In this document: positions 26,982 through 36,404 of the stretch, in pieces
How the letters are laid out: each line of letters opens with the position of its first letter
Position numbering within the stretch: the stretch's first letter is position 1
From: Hathewaya massiliensis
Lineage (GTDB): Bacteria > Bacillota > Clostridia > Clostridiales > Clostridiaceae
Reading direction: 5' to 3'
Length of the DNA stretch: 64,000 bases
NCBI RefSeq assembly: GCF_902143515.1
Contig: NZ_CABFVD010000006.1
Location: 62,001 to 126,000 of the forward strand
The notes under the pieces: model-generated
Told to the model about the DNA's origin: nothing
The model's database searches: none
Seen by the model: the letters and a program-made list of their open reading frames with translations, nothing else
Made by a program: the position numbers and the translations under genes

Positions 26982-27272
26982 CTAGCATAAACACTCTAAA
27001 GTAACTGTTGCAACGCCACCGCATTTGTAATAAGCTGTAACCTTATCATTTACCCAAGCTGTACCTGCACTAATGATTGATGCTGTTTCTACGCAACCCA
27101 TAGATGATGCTGTTGCAACTATTGTTGCGTTCACTGATAGACAAGGTAAGCTAGTTCCCCCATCTATGTCGCCAAGATTTTGCTCTTGAATTTCTTCTCC
27201 TAAGCTCCCTATTACTTCGTTAAACTGATCCATTTTGTTTCTTAATAATGGATTTCTTTTTGAAAAATTCAT
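26982..27272 (-). CDS. lanA2: Lanthipeptide precursor 2 (96 aa)
   Basis: The leader is 39 residues ending GDIDGG. The core is 57 residues starting TSLPCLSVNATIVATASSMG, with five Cys (core positions 5, 21, 45, 55, 57). The C-terminal CGGVATVTLECLC is the same lipid II-binding type motif as in precursor 1. WVNDKVTAYYKC aligns with WVNEKATAKYNC. The extra 13 residues lie in the N-terminal half and bring an extra Cys. GGGAGG lies 8 bases before the ATG, a strong site. Compared with known two-peptide systems it looks like a second alpha-type peptide, not a beta partner. The two genes are 230 bp apart with a small hairpin (ACTACTT/AAGTAGT near 26913) between. Confidence 0.92.
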   Translation of the reverse strand: MNFSKRNPLLRNKMDQFNEVIGSLGEEIQEQNLGDIDGGTSLPCLSVNATIVATASSMGCVETASIISAGTAWVNDKVTAYYKCGGVATVTLECLC

Positions 27273-27300
27273 TTTCTTTTCCTCCCTTAATTTTATAATT

Positions 27301-27364
27301 TATCTAGAAACTTTTAGGTCTCTAGTTCTTCAAATCTTAGAGGAGTTTACATTATCTCCTCTAG
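27301..27364 (-). promoter_or_regulatory. Hairpin-rich leader upstream of precursor 2
   Basis: Two inverted repeats lie 30-90 bp before the precursor 2 start: CTAGA...TCTAG (about 27304-27324) and AGAGGAG...CTCCTCT (about 27341-27362). No T-run follows, so they are not simple terminators. They could stabilise the mRNA or be binding sites. No promoter was assigned. Confidence 0.35.
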
Positions 27365-27753
27365 AATTTAAATTGCAAGATCATTTTTTGTATCATTCTG
27401 CACGTATGTAGCTTGTCCATTTCTTATCTTAATTTTGTTTAGGTGCTTACACCAAGCCTATCATAGCACATCATTTATAAGAAAATCCTGTCTATTGACT
27501 ATAGTAAAAGTCATTCTATTTATTTTTTTCATTTGCCTTTTCACGTATTTTTCACGTTTATCTGAACTGTTATTATTATGCATTTATGTATACAATTATA
27601 TTTGATTAGCATCATCTTGTAAAGAAAAAAAATTAGCCAAAATCCAACAGCCTTTTTCGACATTTTTACTTATTGTTTATTTTTTATATGTCGCTACATG
27701 CAAATACCTATCCATAAATGTTAATTTTTATATCTATTTACATGTATTATAAT
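27365..27753. other. Intergenic region between precursor 2 and the IS element
   Basis: About 390 bp of AT-rich DNA holding the likely precursor promoter; a weak -10 (TATGAT, minus strand) lies near 27460-27465. The last ten bases (GTATTATAAT) match the outer flank of the IS remnant at 15146. No gene is seen. Confidence 0.4.
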
Positions 27754-29058
27754 CTGACTTACGGACAGTAATTTACATAAATTATGGGTAATTTCATTAA
27801 TAATCATGTTATAGTTAATATTTGAACTGGGATTTGATGAAATACTAGCTTTAAAATGATAAATATAAATTTATATGAAATTTTTGTAAAAGAAAAAGAA
27901 TAGAGTAACCTTATTTTCCAGAAATAATTCCCAATAAACACCATCAATGCTATATGTCATATAGTACAAAATTAAATTTAAGCTTGTACTTCTTTATATT
28001 AGCATCATAACATCTATTGAACCATTTTAGTCCACAAGTAAATAAGCTATATATTCTAACCATTTTGTTTTTTAATTTCTTCGTAGCTCCTACAATTTTG
28101 CTTTTCTTATTCTTAGAGCAATCTGCTCCTAATATTATCATCCATATATAGGCTATACTTAAGCATAAATATAGGTTTTGAAAATATACAATATCTTTTG
28201 TCCATGTGCCTTCCATATCAAACCCATTTGATTTTAAGTCCCTAAACATTTCTTCTATGATGAATCTTTTTTTATATTCATTAACAGCTTTTTTAGTATC
28301 TATATTAGTTGCTAAATACCAAGTATCTTCTGAGTCTTCAGCTCTACACACTGCTAAGTTACATCTATATTCTTCAACACTTAATAAAACTCCATTGAAC
28401 TTTTTTACACCCTTTTTTATAGTAGCTATGTCTCTTAGGTACTTAATTTTCTTTTTTTCTTCTATTTTTACTAGAATATAGTTGGTGCATCTTATGCAAT
28501 ATTTCCAACCAATTTTATTTATAAACTTAAATAAATCTATACTCTTAAATTCTCTATCTGCCAACAATATAACTTCATAATTATAGACAGTAAAAATATC
28601 ATTAAGTTCTTTTATTCCTTCCTTTATGTGATCAAAGTTTTTATTTCCTTTTTCATTGTACTCAAATATTTTATACCATAGAGGGATTGCTCTTTTTTCT
28701 ACCTTTAAAGAAAACTTTAATATTAAAAATCTATCATCAAGTGTTGTATGATCAAATATTATAATCACTTTTTTGTTGTTACTTCGCTTTACATACTTTT
28801 TCATAACTTCTTCAATGAAGAAACTATAGATGTAATCTGAATTTATTGTTGAAGTTTTAAAAAATCTTAATATCATATAGTATTTTTGTAATTCTGTTGT
28901 AATATATTCTTGATTATTTAACATAGCCATCTTATCCTTTTCTATAAGTTGTTTGGGAAACTCAACTTATTTTAAGGGCTGGCTATGTTTTTTTCTATAC
29001 TTTTTTATTGGTAATTTACTATTTGGTTAATATATCCTTTTTACTGTCCGTAGGTCAG
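27754..29058 (-). mobile_element. IS4-type insertion sequence, intact
   Basis: A 1305-bp element with 16-bp terminal inverted repeats: CTGACTTACGGACAGT on the left and ACTGTCCGTAGGTCAG on the right (one mismatch). It encodes a single DDE transposase on the minus strand. The two flanks of this copy do not match each other. The left flank matches the outer flank of the remnant at 15145 in 9 of 10 bases, and 10-12 bp target duplications are usual for IS231-like IS4 elements. The region before the transposase start forms a long hairpin (CATAGCCA / TGGCTATG enclosing AAGTTG/CAACTT) that hides the start codon. Confidence 0.85.
27950..28930 (-). CDS. IS4-family transposase
   Basis: A 326-aa DDE transposase. 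The first Asp is in IIIFDHTTLDDRF, the second in VILLADREFKS, and the Glu block is YKKRFIIEEMFRDLKSNGFD (Y-x2-R-x3-E-x6-K pattern of IS4). ATGGCTATG follows AAGGATAAG. The length is somewhat short for IS4 (350-450 aa), but the frame is open and the catalytic triad complete. The start codon lies inside a hairpin formed with the IS end, a known way to limit expression from outside transcription. Confidence 0.88.
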   Translation of the reverse strand: MAMLNNQEYITTELQKYYMILRFFKTSTINSDYIYSFFIEEVMKKYVKRSNNKKVIIIFDHTTLDDRFLILKFSLKVEKRAIPLWYKIFEYNEKGNKNFDHIKEGIKELNDIFTVYNYEVILLADREFKSIDLFKFINKIGWKYCIRCTNYILVKIEEKKKIKYLRDIATIKKGVKKFNGVLLSVEEYRCNLAVCRAEDSEDTWYLATNIDTKKAVNEYKKRFIIEEMFRDLKSNGFDMEGTWTKDIVYFQNLYLCLSIAYIWMIILGADCSKNKKSKIVGATKKLKNKMVRIYSLFTCGLKWFNRCYDANIKKYKLKFNFVLYDI

Positions 29059-29084
29059 AATATCCATCTTCCATATTTTTTTAC

Positions 29085-30287
29085 CTATTTTAAAACAATC
29101 TTTACAAAAGTTTTTTTACCTATTTTAACTATAAATTCTTCTTCTAGTTTTACTTCTGATAAGTCCTCTACCTTTTTTTCATTTATTTTTATTCCACCTT
29201 GCGATGCTAGTCTTCTAACTTCACTTTTGCTTTTTACTATATTGTTCTTAACTAGAATTTCTGCAAGGTCAAAGTCTACTTTAGATGTTTCTATGGTTTT
29301 TATATCTTCTGGAATTTGATTTTGGCTAAATACTTTTATAAATCTATCTTCTGCTACTTTTGCCTTTTCTTCTCCATGATATAATCTTACTATTTCTCTT
29401 GATAACTCCATTTTAATATTTCTTGGATTTTCTCCATTTCTAAGTCTTTCTTCTATTTTAGCAATGTGATCTGGGTGAATATCTGTTACAAGGTTGTAGT
29501 ATTTTATAATTAATTCATCGGGAATTGTCATAGACTTTTCAAACATAATCTCTGGTGATTCGTCTATACCAATGTAATTTCCAAGGCTTTTGCTCATTTT
29601 ATCTACACCATCTGTTCCTTCTAGTAGTGGCATAAAAATAGTTGCTTGACTTTCATGTCCAAATTCTTTTTGAAGCATTCTTCCCATAAGCACGTTAAAT
29701 CTTTGATCTGTTCCACCAAGTTCAATATCTGCTTTAATTTCTATGGAATCATAGCCCTGCATAAGTGGGTAGAAAAATTCATGAATGGAAATAGGCTGAT
29801 GATTTTCATATCTCTTTTTAAAATCTTCTCTTTCAAGCATTCTAGCAACCGTCATAGTTGAAGCTAAATTAATTACATTTTCAAGGTTTAGTTTAGATAA
29901 CCACTGACTATTAAATTTAACCTCTGTTTTTTCTCTATCTAAGATTTTAAAAATTTGTGTTTCATAGGTTTTAGCATTTTCCATAACTTTTTCCTTTGTT
30001 AGAGGTTTTCTTGCCTTTGATTTTCCTGTGGGGTCTCCAATCATCCCTGTAAAATCACCTATTATAATTACTGCTTTATGCCCTAAGTCTTGTAGTTGTT
30101 TAATTTTTCTTAAGACTACAGTATGACCTAAATGTATATCCGGTGCACTTGGGTCTAAGCCTAATTTTACAGTTAATTGTCTCTTTTCTTTTTCCGCTTT
30201 TTCAAGTTTATGCTTTAAATCCTCAAGGCCTATGATTTCATCTGCTCCTTTTTCAATTATTTTAATTTGTTCTTCTAATGTTTTCAT
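29085..30287 (-). CDS. tyrS: Tyrosyl-tRNA synthetase
   Basis: A 400-aa class I synthetase that charges tRNA-Tyr. The HIGH-like motif is in [17 protein letters not shown] (about residues 45-60), and the KMSKS motif is in [13 protein letters not shown] near residue 232. A C-terminal S4 domain ([20 protein letters not shown]) completes it. The length and order are standard for the TyrRS type without an additional domain. The start follows TTAGGAGG. It is controlled by the T-box leader upstream with a UAC specifier. Confidence 0.95.
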   Translation of the reverse strand: MKTLEEQIKIIEKGADEIIGLEDLKHKLEKAEKEKRQLTVKLGLDPSAPDIHLGHTVVLRKIKQLQDLGHKAVIIIGDFTGMIGDPTGKSKARKPLTKEKVMENAKTYETQIFKILDREKTEVKFNSQWLSKLNLENVINLASTMTVARMLEREDFKKRYENHQPISIHEFFYPLMQGYDSIEIKADIELGGTDQRFNVLMGRMLQKEFGHESQATIFMPLLEGTDGVDKMSKSLGNYIGIDESPEIMFEKSMTIPDELIIKYYNLVTDIHPDHIAKIEERLRNGENPRNIKMELSREIVRLYHGEEKAKVAEDRFIKVFSQNQIPEDIKTIETSKVDFDLAEILVKNNIVKSKSEVRRLASQGGIKINEKKVEDLSEVKLEEEFIVKIGKKTFVKIVLK

Positions 30288-30310
30288 TTGTCATGCCTCC
30301 TAAAATTTAT

Positions 30311-30350
30311 TTTTATAGCTATGTTAGATGAAAATGTCTACCATAGCTAT
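30311..30350 (-). repeat. Solo end of the MITE-like repeat before tyrS
   Basis: TAGCTATGTTAGATGAAAAT on the plus strand (30313-30332) matches the reverse complement of the repeat end at 9543-9563. It closes on itself as a hairpin TAGCTATG / CATAGCTA between the T-box terminator and tyrS. Confidence 0.5.
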
Positions 30351-30360
30351 TTTTAAATAT

Positions 30361-30790
30361 AAAAAAACTCCCATCCTAATAAAAGGACGAGAGTATTATT
30401 CCCGTGTTACCACCTTAATTCATTGATATTTCACAATAACAACCTTATCAAGTACGCCAAAAGCTAAAATTCTACATTAACCTTAAAATTTAATACTTAT
30501 ATTAAGCTTTGTTAAACAGCTTTGTTGATATGATGGTTACGTAGCGAATCAGTGATGAAGTGACTTTCATATCCATATTCTTATCTAACATAGCTTTATA
30601 ATAAGCTTCTAGTTATACTCTAGCACTATAACGGGTGCAGGAACCGACATCTGCCTACTGGTTGTTATCTTTCGGAGTGCTGCTCAGAGATGTATTCAAA
30701 TTAATTTAACTTTGCCCCTCTCATCACCCGGGAACTTTCTGTAAAGTTCTTAATTAATTCTACTTCTTCTCTTCAAAGCTTTCTTTATTT
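30361..30790 (-). promoter_or_regulatory. T-box riboswitch of tyrS (Tyr specifier)
   Basis: Read on the minus strand. A Stem I with GAATACATCTCTGAGC has UAC as specifier (30692-30694). The T-box core AAGGTGGTAACACGGG is at 30401-30417, and a terminator stem ACTCTCGTCC / GGATGGGAGT is followed by TTTTTTT at 30361-30395. Uncharged tRNA-Tyr would stabilise the antiterminator and turn on tyrS. A MITE-like repeat (30504-30598) sits between Stem I and the antiterminator, so the leader is longer than usual. Confidence 0.88.
30504..30598. repeat. MITE-like element inside the tyrS T-box leader
   Basis: About 95 bp with imperfect terminal inverted repeats of 30 bp (AAGCTTTGTTAAACAGC...GATATGA against AAGCTATGTTAGATAAG...GATATGA). 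It resembles the 226-bp copy at 57709-57934 in both ends but has a much shorter centre. No coding capacity. Confidence 0.6.
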
Positions 30791-30988
30791 TATTAACAAT
30801 ACCCTATCATAATAAATTCTCTTTGTCAAATTATTTTTAATTTTTTTGTTTTACTTAAACTTCTAATAATTAAGTCGTCTTTGTTATTGAAGATTACATT
30901 TAATAGTTGATTTTTTCTGTTCTTTTCTATGATTATTCTAGAATCTCTTCATTAAACATATCTCTATATATAATATATATTTTTTATC

Positions 30989-32809
30989 TTACACTTGTGC
31001 TATGATTTCTTTATTAAGATACCATTTACTTTGAGCTTCATACATTTCTGCATATTTTCCTTTATTATTTATAAGTTCCTCATGAGTACCTATTTCAACT
31101 ACTTCTCCCTTATCCATAACAACTATCCTATCTGCTATTTTTGCAGAACCTAGTCTATGAGTAACAATTATAGCTGTGTTCCCCTTTGACATTTCCTTAA
31201 ACTTTGCATATATTCTACTCTCTTCTACTGGATCTATGGCTGCTGTTGGTTCATCTAAAACTATCATATTATGTGCTCTATAAAATCCTCTTGCAATGGC
31301 TAAACGCTGCCATTGTCCACCTGATAAATCCACACCTTCAAATTCACGAGATAACATTGTATCATAGCCCTTAGGAAATTTTTCTTTAGTTATCTCTAAT
31401 TCTGATTTTTTAATAGCCTTTTCTAAATTCTCTTTAATATTATTTAAGTTTTCTTCTTTCATATAACTTATGGAAACATTATCTTTAAGGCGCATTTTAT
31501 ATCTTTGATATTTTTGAAATACTGCTGAAATCCCATTATACATTGCTTTTGGTGAAAGTCTAGCCGTGTCAATTCCTTCTAAAAATACTTGTCCCTTTGT
31601 TGGTAAATATAAACCAGTAATAAGCTTCACTAAGGAGGTTTTTCCTGCTCCATTTTCACCTACTATAGCAATAGTCTCTCCACTTCCAATTTTTAAAGAT
31701 ACATTGGATATTGAACTTTTATTTGTTCCTGGATAGGTAAAAGTAACATTGTCTATAAAAACTTCTGGCACCCCTTTAATTTCTATATCTTCCCCTTCTC
31801 TTTCAGGGATTTCAAGAAATCTAACAAAGTTTGTTATGGTTCCAAGGTCTCTAGTAAGATCTCCAATATGCCTACATATTATCTCTTCCATTATAGAAAA
31901 CATTGTTCCTATGGAGGCAAAAACTGCCCCAAAAGCTCCTACGGATATTTCACCTTTAATTAAGGAATGAACTAATAAATATAAAACACCTATATGTCCT
32001 ACCACTGTTAACATTTTCATAGAAAGTTCCATAAGTCCTGATTTTTTTTCTGCATGCCATATTTTCTGATTAAGTAAATTTAAAGAAGATAAATATAAGT
32101 CCTTAAAATATGAAAAAACTCCCAAAATTCTAGTTTCCTTATAATATTCCCTATCTACTATACATCTTTCATAATATTCATATTCTCTTCTTATAGGAGC
32201 TGACTCATATGCAAGGTCTGCAAAAATTTTAGTCCTAATAAATTGAGTTAAAGCTACTGGTATAAATATTAATACTAAGGATATAGCAAGAGTTGGCTTT
32301 AATTTATAAAGATATACTCCCATAAAAATAAAATAAGGCAAATAAAAAGTTAAAAGTATTGAAATCACTGTTATTAATCCCATACTATTTTTCATGCCAT
32401 CATTTGCTTTGCTAATATCATCTAAAAAGAGAGGATTTTCAAAATTAATAGGATCAATTTTACCGGCTTTTTCATTTATTATTTTTCCTAGATGTCCAAG
32501 TTCCTTTTGAATAAGATTACTTGCCATAAAATTATGAATTCCATTTAAAACCTCTGAAGCTATAAAAGCTCCCCCTAGGGCACATGCCACTAAAATCATA
32601 CTTTTTAGGGAATCACTTTTACCTACTCCCTTTGCTACAGTATCGAAAAATTTTTGAGTCATAAAAGTGTTAAACCCTGTAGACATACCATGTAATATCC
32701 CCATAATGCTAACTAAAATGATGTAAACTGGACACGCCTTAAAAACTATAGGAGCAATTTTTCTTACTACCTTAAAAAGAGAAATTTCATTCTTTTCATT
32801 ATTACTCAT
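30989..32809 (-). CDS. ABC exporter half-transporter, subunit 2
   Basis: A 606-aa protein with an N-terminal six-helix membrane domain (about 20-330) and an ATPase domain: Walker A GENGAGKTSLVKLITGL near residue 380, signature LSGGQWQRLAIARGF, Walker B MIVLDEPTAAIDP and a THRLGS H-loop. The TAATG stop/start overlap with the gene upstream shows translational coupling, so the two probably work as a heterodimer. Exporters with the sequence YYERCIVDREYYKETRILG are often found with peptide natural products. No peptide gene was seen beside it, and a role in lanthipeptide immunity is only a possibility. Confidence 0.88.
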   Translation of the reverse strand: MSNNEKNEISLFKVVRKIAPIVFKACPVYIILVSIMGILHGMSTGFNTFMTQKFFDTVAKGVGKSDSLKSMILVACALGGAFIASEVLNGIHNFMASNLIQKELGHLGKIINEKAGKIDPINFENPLFLDDISKANDGMKNSMGLITVISILLTFYLPYFIFMGVYLYKLKPTLAISLVLIFIPVALTQFIRTKIFADLAYESAPIRREYEYYERCIVDREYYKETRILGVFSYFKDLYLSSLNLLNQKIWHAEKKSGLMELSMKMLTVVGHIGVLYLLVHSLIKGEISVGAFGAVFASIGTMFSIMEEIICRHIGDLTRDLGTITNFVRFLEIPEREGEDIEIKGVPEVFIDNVTFTYPGTNKSSISNVSLKIGSGETIAIVGENGAGKTSLVKLITGLYLPTKGQVFLEGIDTARLSPKAMYNGISAVFQKYQRYKMRLKDNVSISYMKEENLNNIKENLEKAIKKSELEITKEKFPKGYDTMLSREFEGVDLSGGQWQRLAIARGFYRAHNMIVLDEPTAAIDPVEESRIYAKFKEMSKGNTAIIVTHRLGSAKIADRIVVMDKGEVVEIGTHEELINNKGKYAEMYEAQSKWYLNKEIIAQV

Positions 32810-34605
32810 TATAAATACCAGCTCCTTTGACTTTCATACATTTTTGCATAAACTCCATTCATATCCATAAGCTCCTCATGAGAACCATTCTCTATAATAG
32901 TTCCATTACCTATAACAAAAATTTCATCTGCTAATTTAGTAGAACCAAGTCTATGACTTATAAAAATAGTGGTTCCCCCTTTGCTTATTTCCTTAAATTT
33001 TTCATATAAATTACTTTCGCTTATAGGATCAAGAGCAGCTGTAGGTTCATCTAATATTCTAAGTGGAGCTGGACTTACAATAGATCTTGCCATAGCCAGA
33101 CGTTGCCACTGTCCTCCTGATATATCTAAACCACCACTTTTTATTTTGCCTAATAGGGTTTTTACCCCCTGTGGCAATTCACTAACTAAATCCCCTAGTC
33201 CTATAGTATTTATAGCCTTATTTATAACTACTTCATTTTTTTCCTCTTCCATGCTTAAAATATTGCCCAAGGCAACATTACCTTCAAGAGAAATAAAGTA
33301 CTTAGCAAAATCTTGATATACAACAGAACTTAAGGCTTTTAAATCACTATGGCTATACTCTTTTATACTAACTCCATTAATTAATATTTCTCCTTCAAAT
33401 TCTTCATAGAGTCCAGTAATAAGCTTAGTTATAGTAGTTTTTCCTGCACCATTAACCCCTACAAAAGAATAATGTTTTCCTTCTTCTATGGTGAAGGAAA
33501 TATTCTTTAGTATATAGTTTTCTGTACCTGGATATTTAAAAGATACATTTATAAACTCTAAATTTTTTAATTTTAATATATCTTTTGAAGGCTTATCTGT
33601 AGCCCCTTCTCTCTCTTCTAAGGAAGCAAACTTACTTAGATCCTTTAAATACTCCCTATTTTTTGCTAGTTGTTGCATATAATAAGTTATCTGCCAAGAC
33701 ATCATATGAATAATTACAAAGATACCATTTACAATGGAAATAAACATTCCTACACTAAGCAAACCTGACTGCACTGGCTTTATAAGAACTAATACTATTA
33801 ACACAGATATAATTGCAGTAACAACGCTACTTCCCTTCATTTTTAAAAAAGTTTTTAAGGTTGCCTTATACTCAATTTTTCTTGCAATCTCATACTGCTT
33901 ATACCATTTTTTATTTATTTCATCAGTATAGGAAAAAAGAGTTCTCTCCTCTACCCCTTCTCTTCCTAAAAGTACCTCTGAAAGATAAGAAACTTTTCTC
34001 TTATATTTTTCAACTTCTCTTTTTGCTTCATAAACTGATTTACCACCTTTTATTGATAGATAAAAAAGTGGTATAGAAAAAACTAATATAACAAAAGCAG
34101 ACCACCATATATTAGTGATTAAGACAAAAAATAATCCTAATACTATAATGAACATAGAAATCATAGATAAAAAGTCACTATATGCTTCTCCAATCTGTAC
34201 CTCTGGTTTTTCTGCAACCCTTGATATTAAATCCCAAGTTTCCTGATTTTCAATATACTTATATTTAAGCTTAGCTCTTTTTTCTGTAATTCTAACCCTA
34301 AATATCTCACTAAGTTTAAGTTCTAATTTTTTCTCAATAAGCTTTATACATTGTTCTGAAAACCATCCATAGGCAATAAGTAATACTACTAAAATTAAGG
34401 GTGTAAAAATTTCCTTTATATCTCTATTTTCTTTAATTACCATAGTTGCAGCATCTAAAAATTTAGCTGTTACAATTATCTCCAAAGTAGGTATTATACC
34501 TTGAAGGATTTTTTGAAGTGCTATAACCACAGCATATAATGGCGAACACTTAAATGGAATTCTTATAATATCAATGACCCCATAATTTTTTTCTTCTAAA
34601 TTCAT
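32809..34605 (-). CDS. ABC exporter half-transporter, subunit 1
   Basis: A 598-aa fused membrane-ATPase protein of the same family as the next gene. Walker A is GVNGAGKTTITKLITGL (an unusual Val at the second position), the signature LDISGGQWQRLAMARSI, Walker B LRILDEPTAALDP and the H-loop SHRLGS. GGGGAGAATTGTAG precedes the ATG. It lies in a two-gene operon with the gene at 30989. Confidence 0.88.
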   Translation of the reverse strand: MNLEEKNYGVIDIIRIPFKCSPLYAVVIALQKILQGIIPTLEIIVTAKFLDAATMVIKENRDIKEIFTPLILVVLLIAYGWFSEQCIKLIEKKLELKLSEIFRVRITEKRAKLKYKYIENQETWDLISRVAEKPEVQIGEAYSDFLSMISMFIIVLGLFFVLITNIWWSAFVILVFSIPLFYLSIKGGKSVYEAKREVEKYKRKVSYLSEVLLGREGVEERTLFSYTDEINKKWYKQYEIARKIEYKATLKTFLKMKGSSVVTAIISVLIVLVLIKPVQSGLLSVGMFISIVNGIFVIIHMMSWQITYYMQQLAKNREYLKDLSKFASLEEREGATDKPSKDILKLKNLEFINVSFKYPGTENYILKNISFTIEEGKHYSFVGVNGAGKTTITKLITGLYEEFEGEILINGVSIKEYSHSDLKALSSVVYQDFAKYFISLEGNVALGNILSMEEEKNEVVINKAINTIGLGDLVSELPQGVKTLLGKIKSGGLDISGGQWQRLAMARSIVSPAPLRILDEPTAALDPISESNLYEKFKEISKGGTTIFISHRLGSTKLADEIFVIGNGTIIENGSHEELMDMNGVYAKMYESQRSWYL

Positions 34606-34777
34606 CTACAATTCTCCCCATAATTATTCATAATTTTCTTAATATTTTAAGCGATATTTTATTAAATAGTAGCTTAATTTAAGTTCTCCCCCCTTTTTAA
34701 GAAAAGTTCCTTAGTTTCAAATAACATTTTACGTACTATTTTTCTATTGTAATACTTCACTCCTCCTTTTTTTAAAA

Positions 34778-34829
34778 AAGCTTCTTAGTTTCAGATAAAT
34801 ATAAAATATCTGCTGAAACTAAGAAGCTT
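34778..34829. terminator. Bidirectional terminator after proS
   Basis: A perfect 17-bp stem (AAGCTTCTTAGTTTCAG / CTGAAACTAAGAAGCTT) with a partly paired loop and an A-run on its left side. It ends proS transcription on the minus strand. Confidence 0.85.
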
Positions 34830-34867
34830 ATATAAACAAGTTTGCTACTCTTTGTTAAAATTAGAAA

Positions 34868-36304
34868 TTAATATGCTCTACCCCAGTATAACATTTTTTC
34901 TGCTTTCTTTCCACAACATGCACAAGTATCTGAAATTTTTTCTTGCTCAAATGGTATACATCTTGAAGTTATTCCTGTTTCTTCTTTTATCTTTTCCTCA
35001 CAAGCTTTATCTCCACACCACATTGCCTTTATAAATCCTGGATTATTATCAGCTATATGAACCATTTCCTCTAATGTGTGAGCAATTCTTGTATTTTCAT
35101 CCCTGTGTTTTCTTGCAGTTTCTAGCATATTCTTTTGAATATCTTCTAGTAACTCTACTACTTTATTCTCTAGTTCATCTAAGGATACAGTTATCTTTTC
35201 TCTAGTATCTCTTCTAACTAATACTGCTTGATTTGCTTCTATATCCTTTGGTCCTATTTCAACACGTACTGGAATTCCTTTCATTTCACATTCACTGAAC
35301 TTCCAGCCTGGCATCTTATCGCTACTATCTAATTTAACTCTAACTACCTTAGCTAAATTTTCTTTTAACTCATTAGCTTTTTCTAGTACACCCTCTTTAT
35401 GCTGAGCTATTGGTACTATCATAACTTCAGTTGGAGCTATTCTTGGTGGTAAAACTAAACCATCATCATCTCCATGAACCATTATAATTGCTCCAATTAA
35501 TCTTGTTGTAACACCCCAAGAAGTTTCATTTACATATTGAAGCTTTCCTTCTTTATCATTATATTTTATATCAAAAGCTTTAGCAAAATTATCACCAAAA
35601 TTATGTGATGTACCTGCTTGAAGTGCTTTACCATCATGCATTAAACTCTCTATAGTATAAGTTGCTTCTGCTCCTGCAAACTTTTCTTTTTCAGTTTTTC
35701 TTCCCTTTATAACTGGTATTGCAAGAACATTTTCACAGAAATCAGCATAAAGATTTAAAATGTCTATGGTCTCTTTTTCAGATTCTTCTAAAGTTGCGTG
35801 AATTGTATGACCTTCTTGCCATAAAAACTCAGTAGTTCTTAAGAATGGACGTGTTGTTTTTTCCCATCTTACAACTGAACACCATTGGTTATATAGTTTT
35901 GGAAGATCTTTATAAGACTGAACTATCTTAGCATAGTGTTCACAGAAAAGTGTTTCAGAAGTTGGACGAACACATAATCTCTCTGTTAGTTCCTCATCTC
36001 CTCCATGAGTTACCCATGCAACCTCTGGCGCAAATCCTTCTATATGATCCTTTTCCTTTTGAAGTAAACTCTCTGGAATAAACATTGGCATATATACATT
36101 TTCATGACCTGTAGCCTTAAACTTAGCATCTAAATCTTTTTGTATTAACTCCCAAATTGCATATCCGTATGGTCTTATGATCATACATCCTCTAACACTT
36201 GAGTAATCAACTAATTCTGCTTTTTTTACTATATCAGTGTACCACTGTGCAAAGTCTACATCTCTTGCTGTAATATCTTTTACAAGCTTTTTATCTTTAC
36301 CCAT
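34868..36304 (-). CDS. proS: Prolyl-tRNA synthetase (eukaryote/archaeal-type ProRS)
   Basis: A 478-aa class II synthetase. It is the short type without an editing insertion: motif 2 is in [20 protein letters not shown], and [10 protein letters not shown] and [17 protein letters not shown] follow. The C-terminus has the zinc-binding region of type 3 ProRS ([21 protein letters not shown]) and ends in WGRAY, as usual. AAAAGGAGAGAG precedes the ATG. It is controlled by the T-box leader just upstream. Confidence 0.95.
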   Translation of the reverse strand: MGKDKKLVKDITARDVDFAQWYTDIVKKAELVDYSSVRGCMIIRPYGYAIWELIQKDLDAKFKATGHENVYMPMFIPESLLQKEKDHIEGFAPEVAWVTHGGDEELTERLCVRPTSETLFCEHYAKIVQSYKDLPKLYNQWCSVVRWEKTTRPFLRTTEFLWQEGHTIHATLEESEKETIDILNLYADFCENVLAIPVIKGRKTEKEKFAGAEATYTIESLMHDGKALQAGTSHNFGDNFAKAFDIKYNDKEGKLQYVNETSWGVTTRLIGAIIMVHGDDDGLVLPPRIAPTEVMIVPIAQHKEGVLEKANELKENLAKVVRVKLDSSDKMPGWKFSECEMKGIPVRVEIGPKDIEANQAVLVRRDTREKITVSLDELENKVVELLEDIQKNMLETARKHRDENTRIAHTLEEMVHIADNNPGFIKAMWCGDKACEEKIKEETGITSRCIPFEQEKISDTCACCGKKAEKMLYWGRAY

Positions 36305-36404
36305 TTTTCTCTCTCCTTTTATCTTAGTTAATATTTTATTAGTTCTTAATTCAACTTTCGCCCATAGTTTTCAAGTTATAAATTAGATTAATAAATGAAA
36401 TATA

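Noticed and set aside
26982-27272. Beta component of a two-peptide lantibiotic
   Set aside because: The C-terminus has the alpha/mersacidin-type TVTLECLC motif and the whole second half aligns with precursor 1.
27754-29058. A direct target duplication around the intact IS4-type element
   Set aside because: The flanks GTATTATAAT and AATATCCATC do not match. The left flank fits the other copy's flank, reported as a finding.
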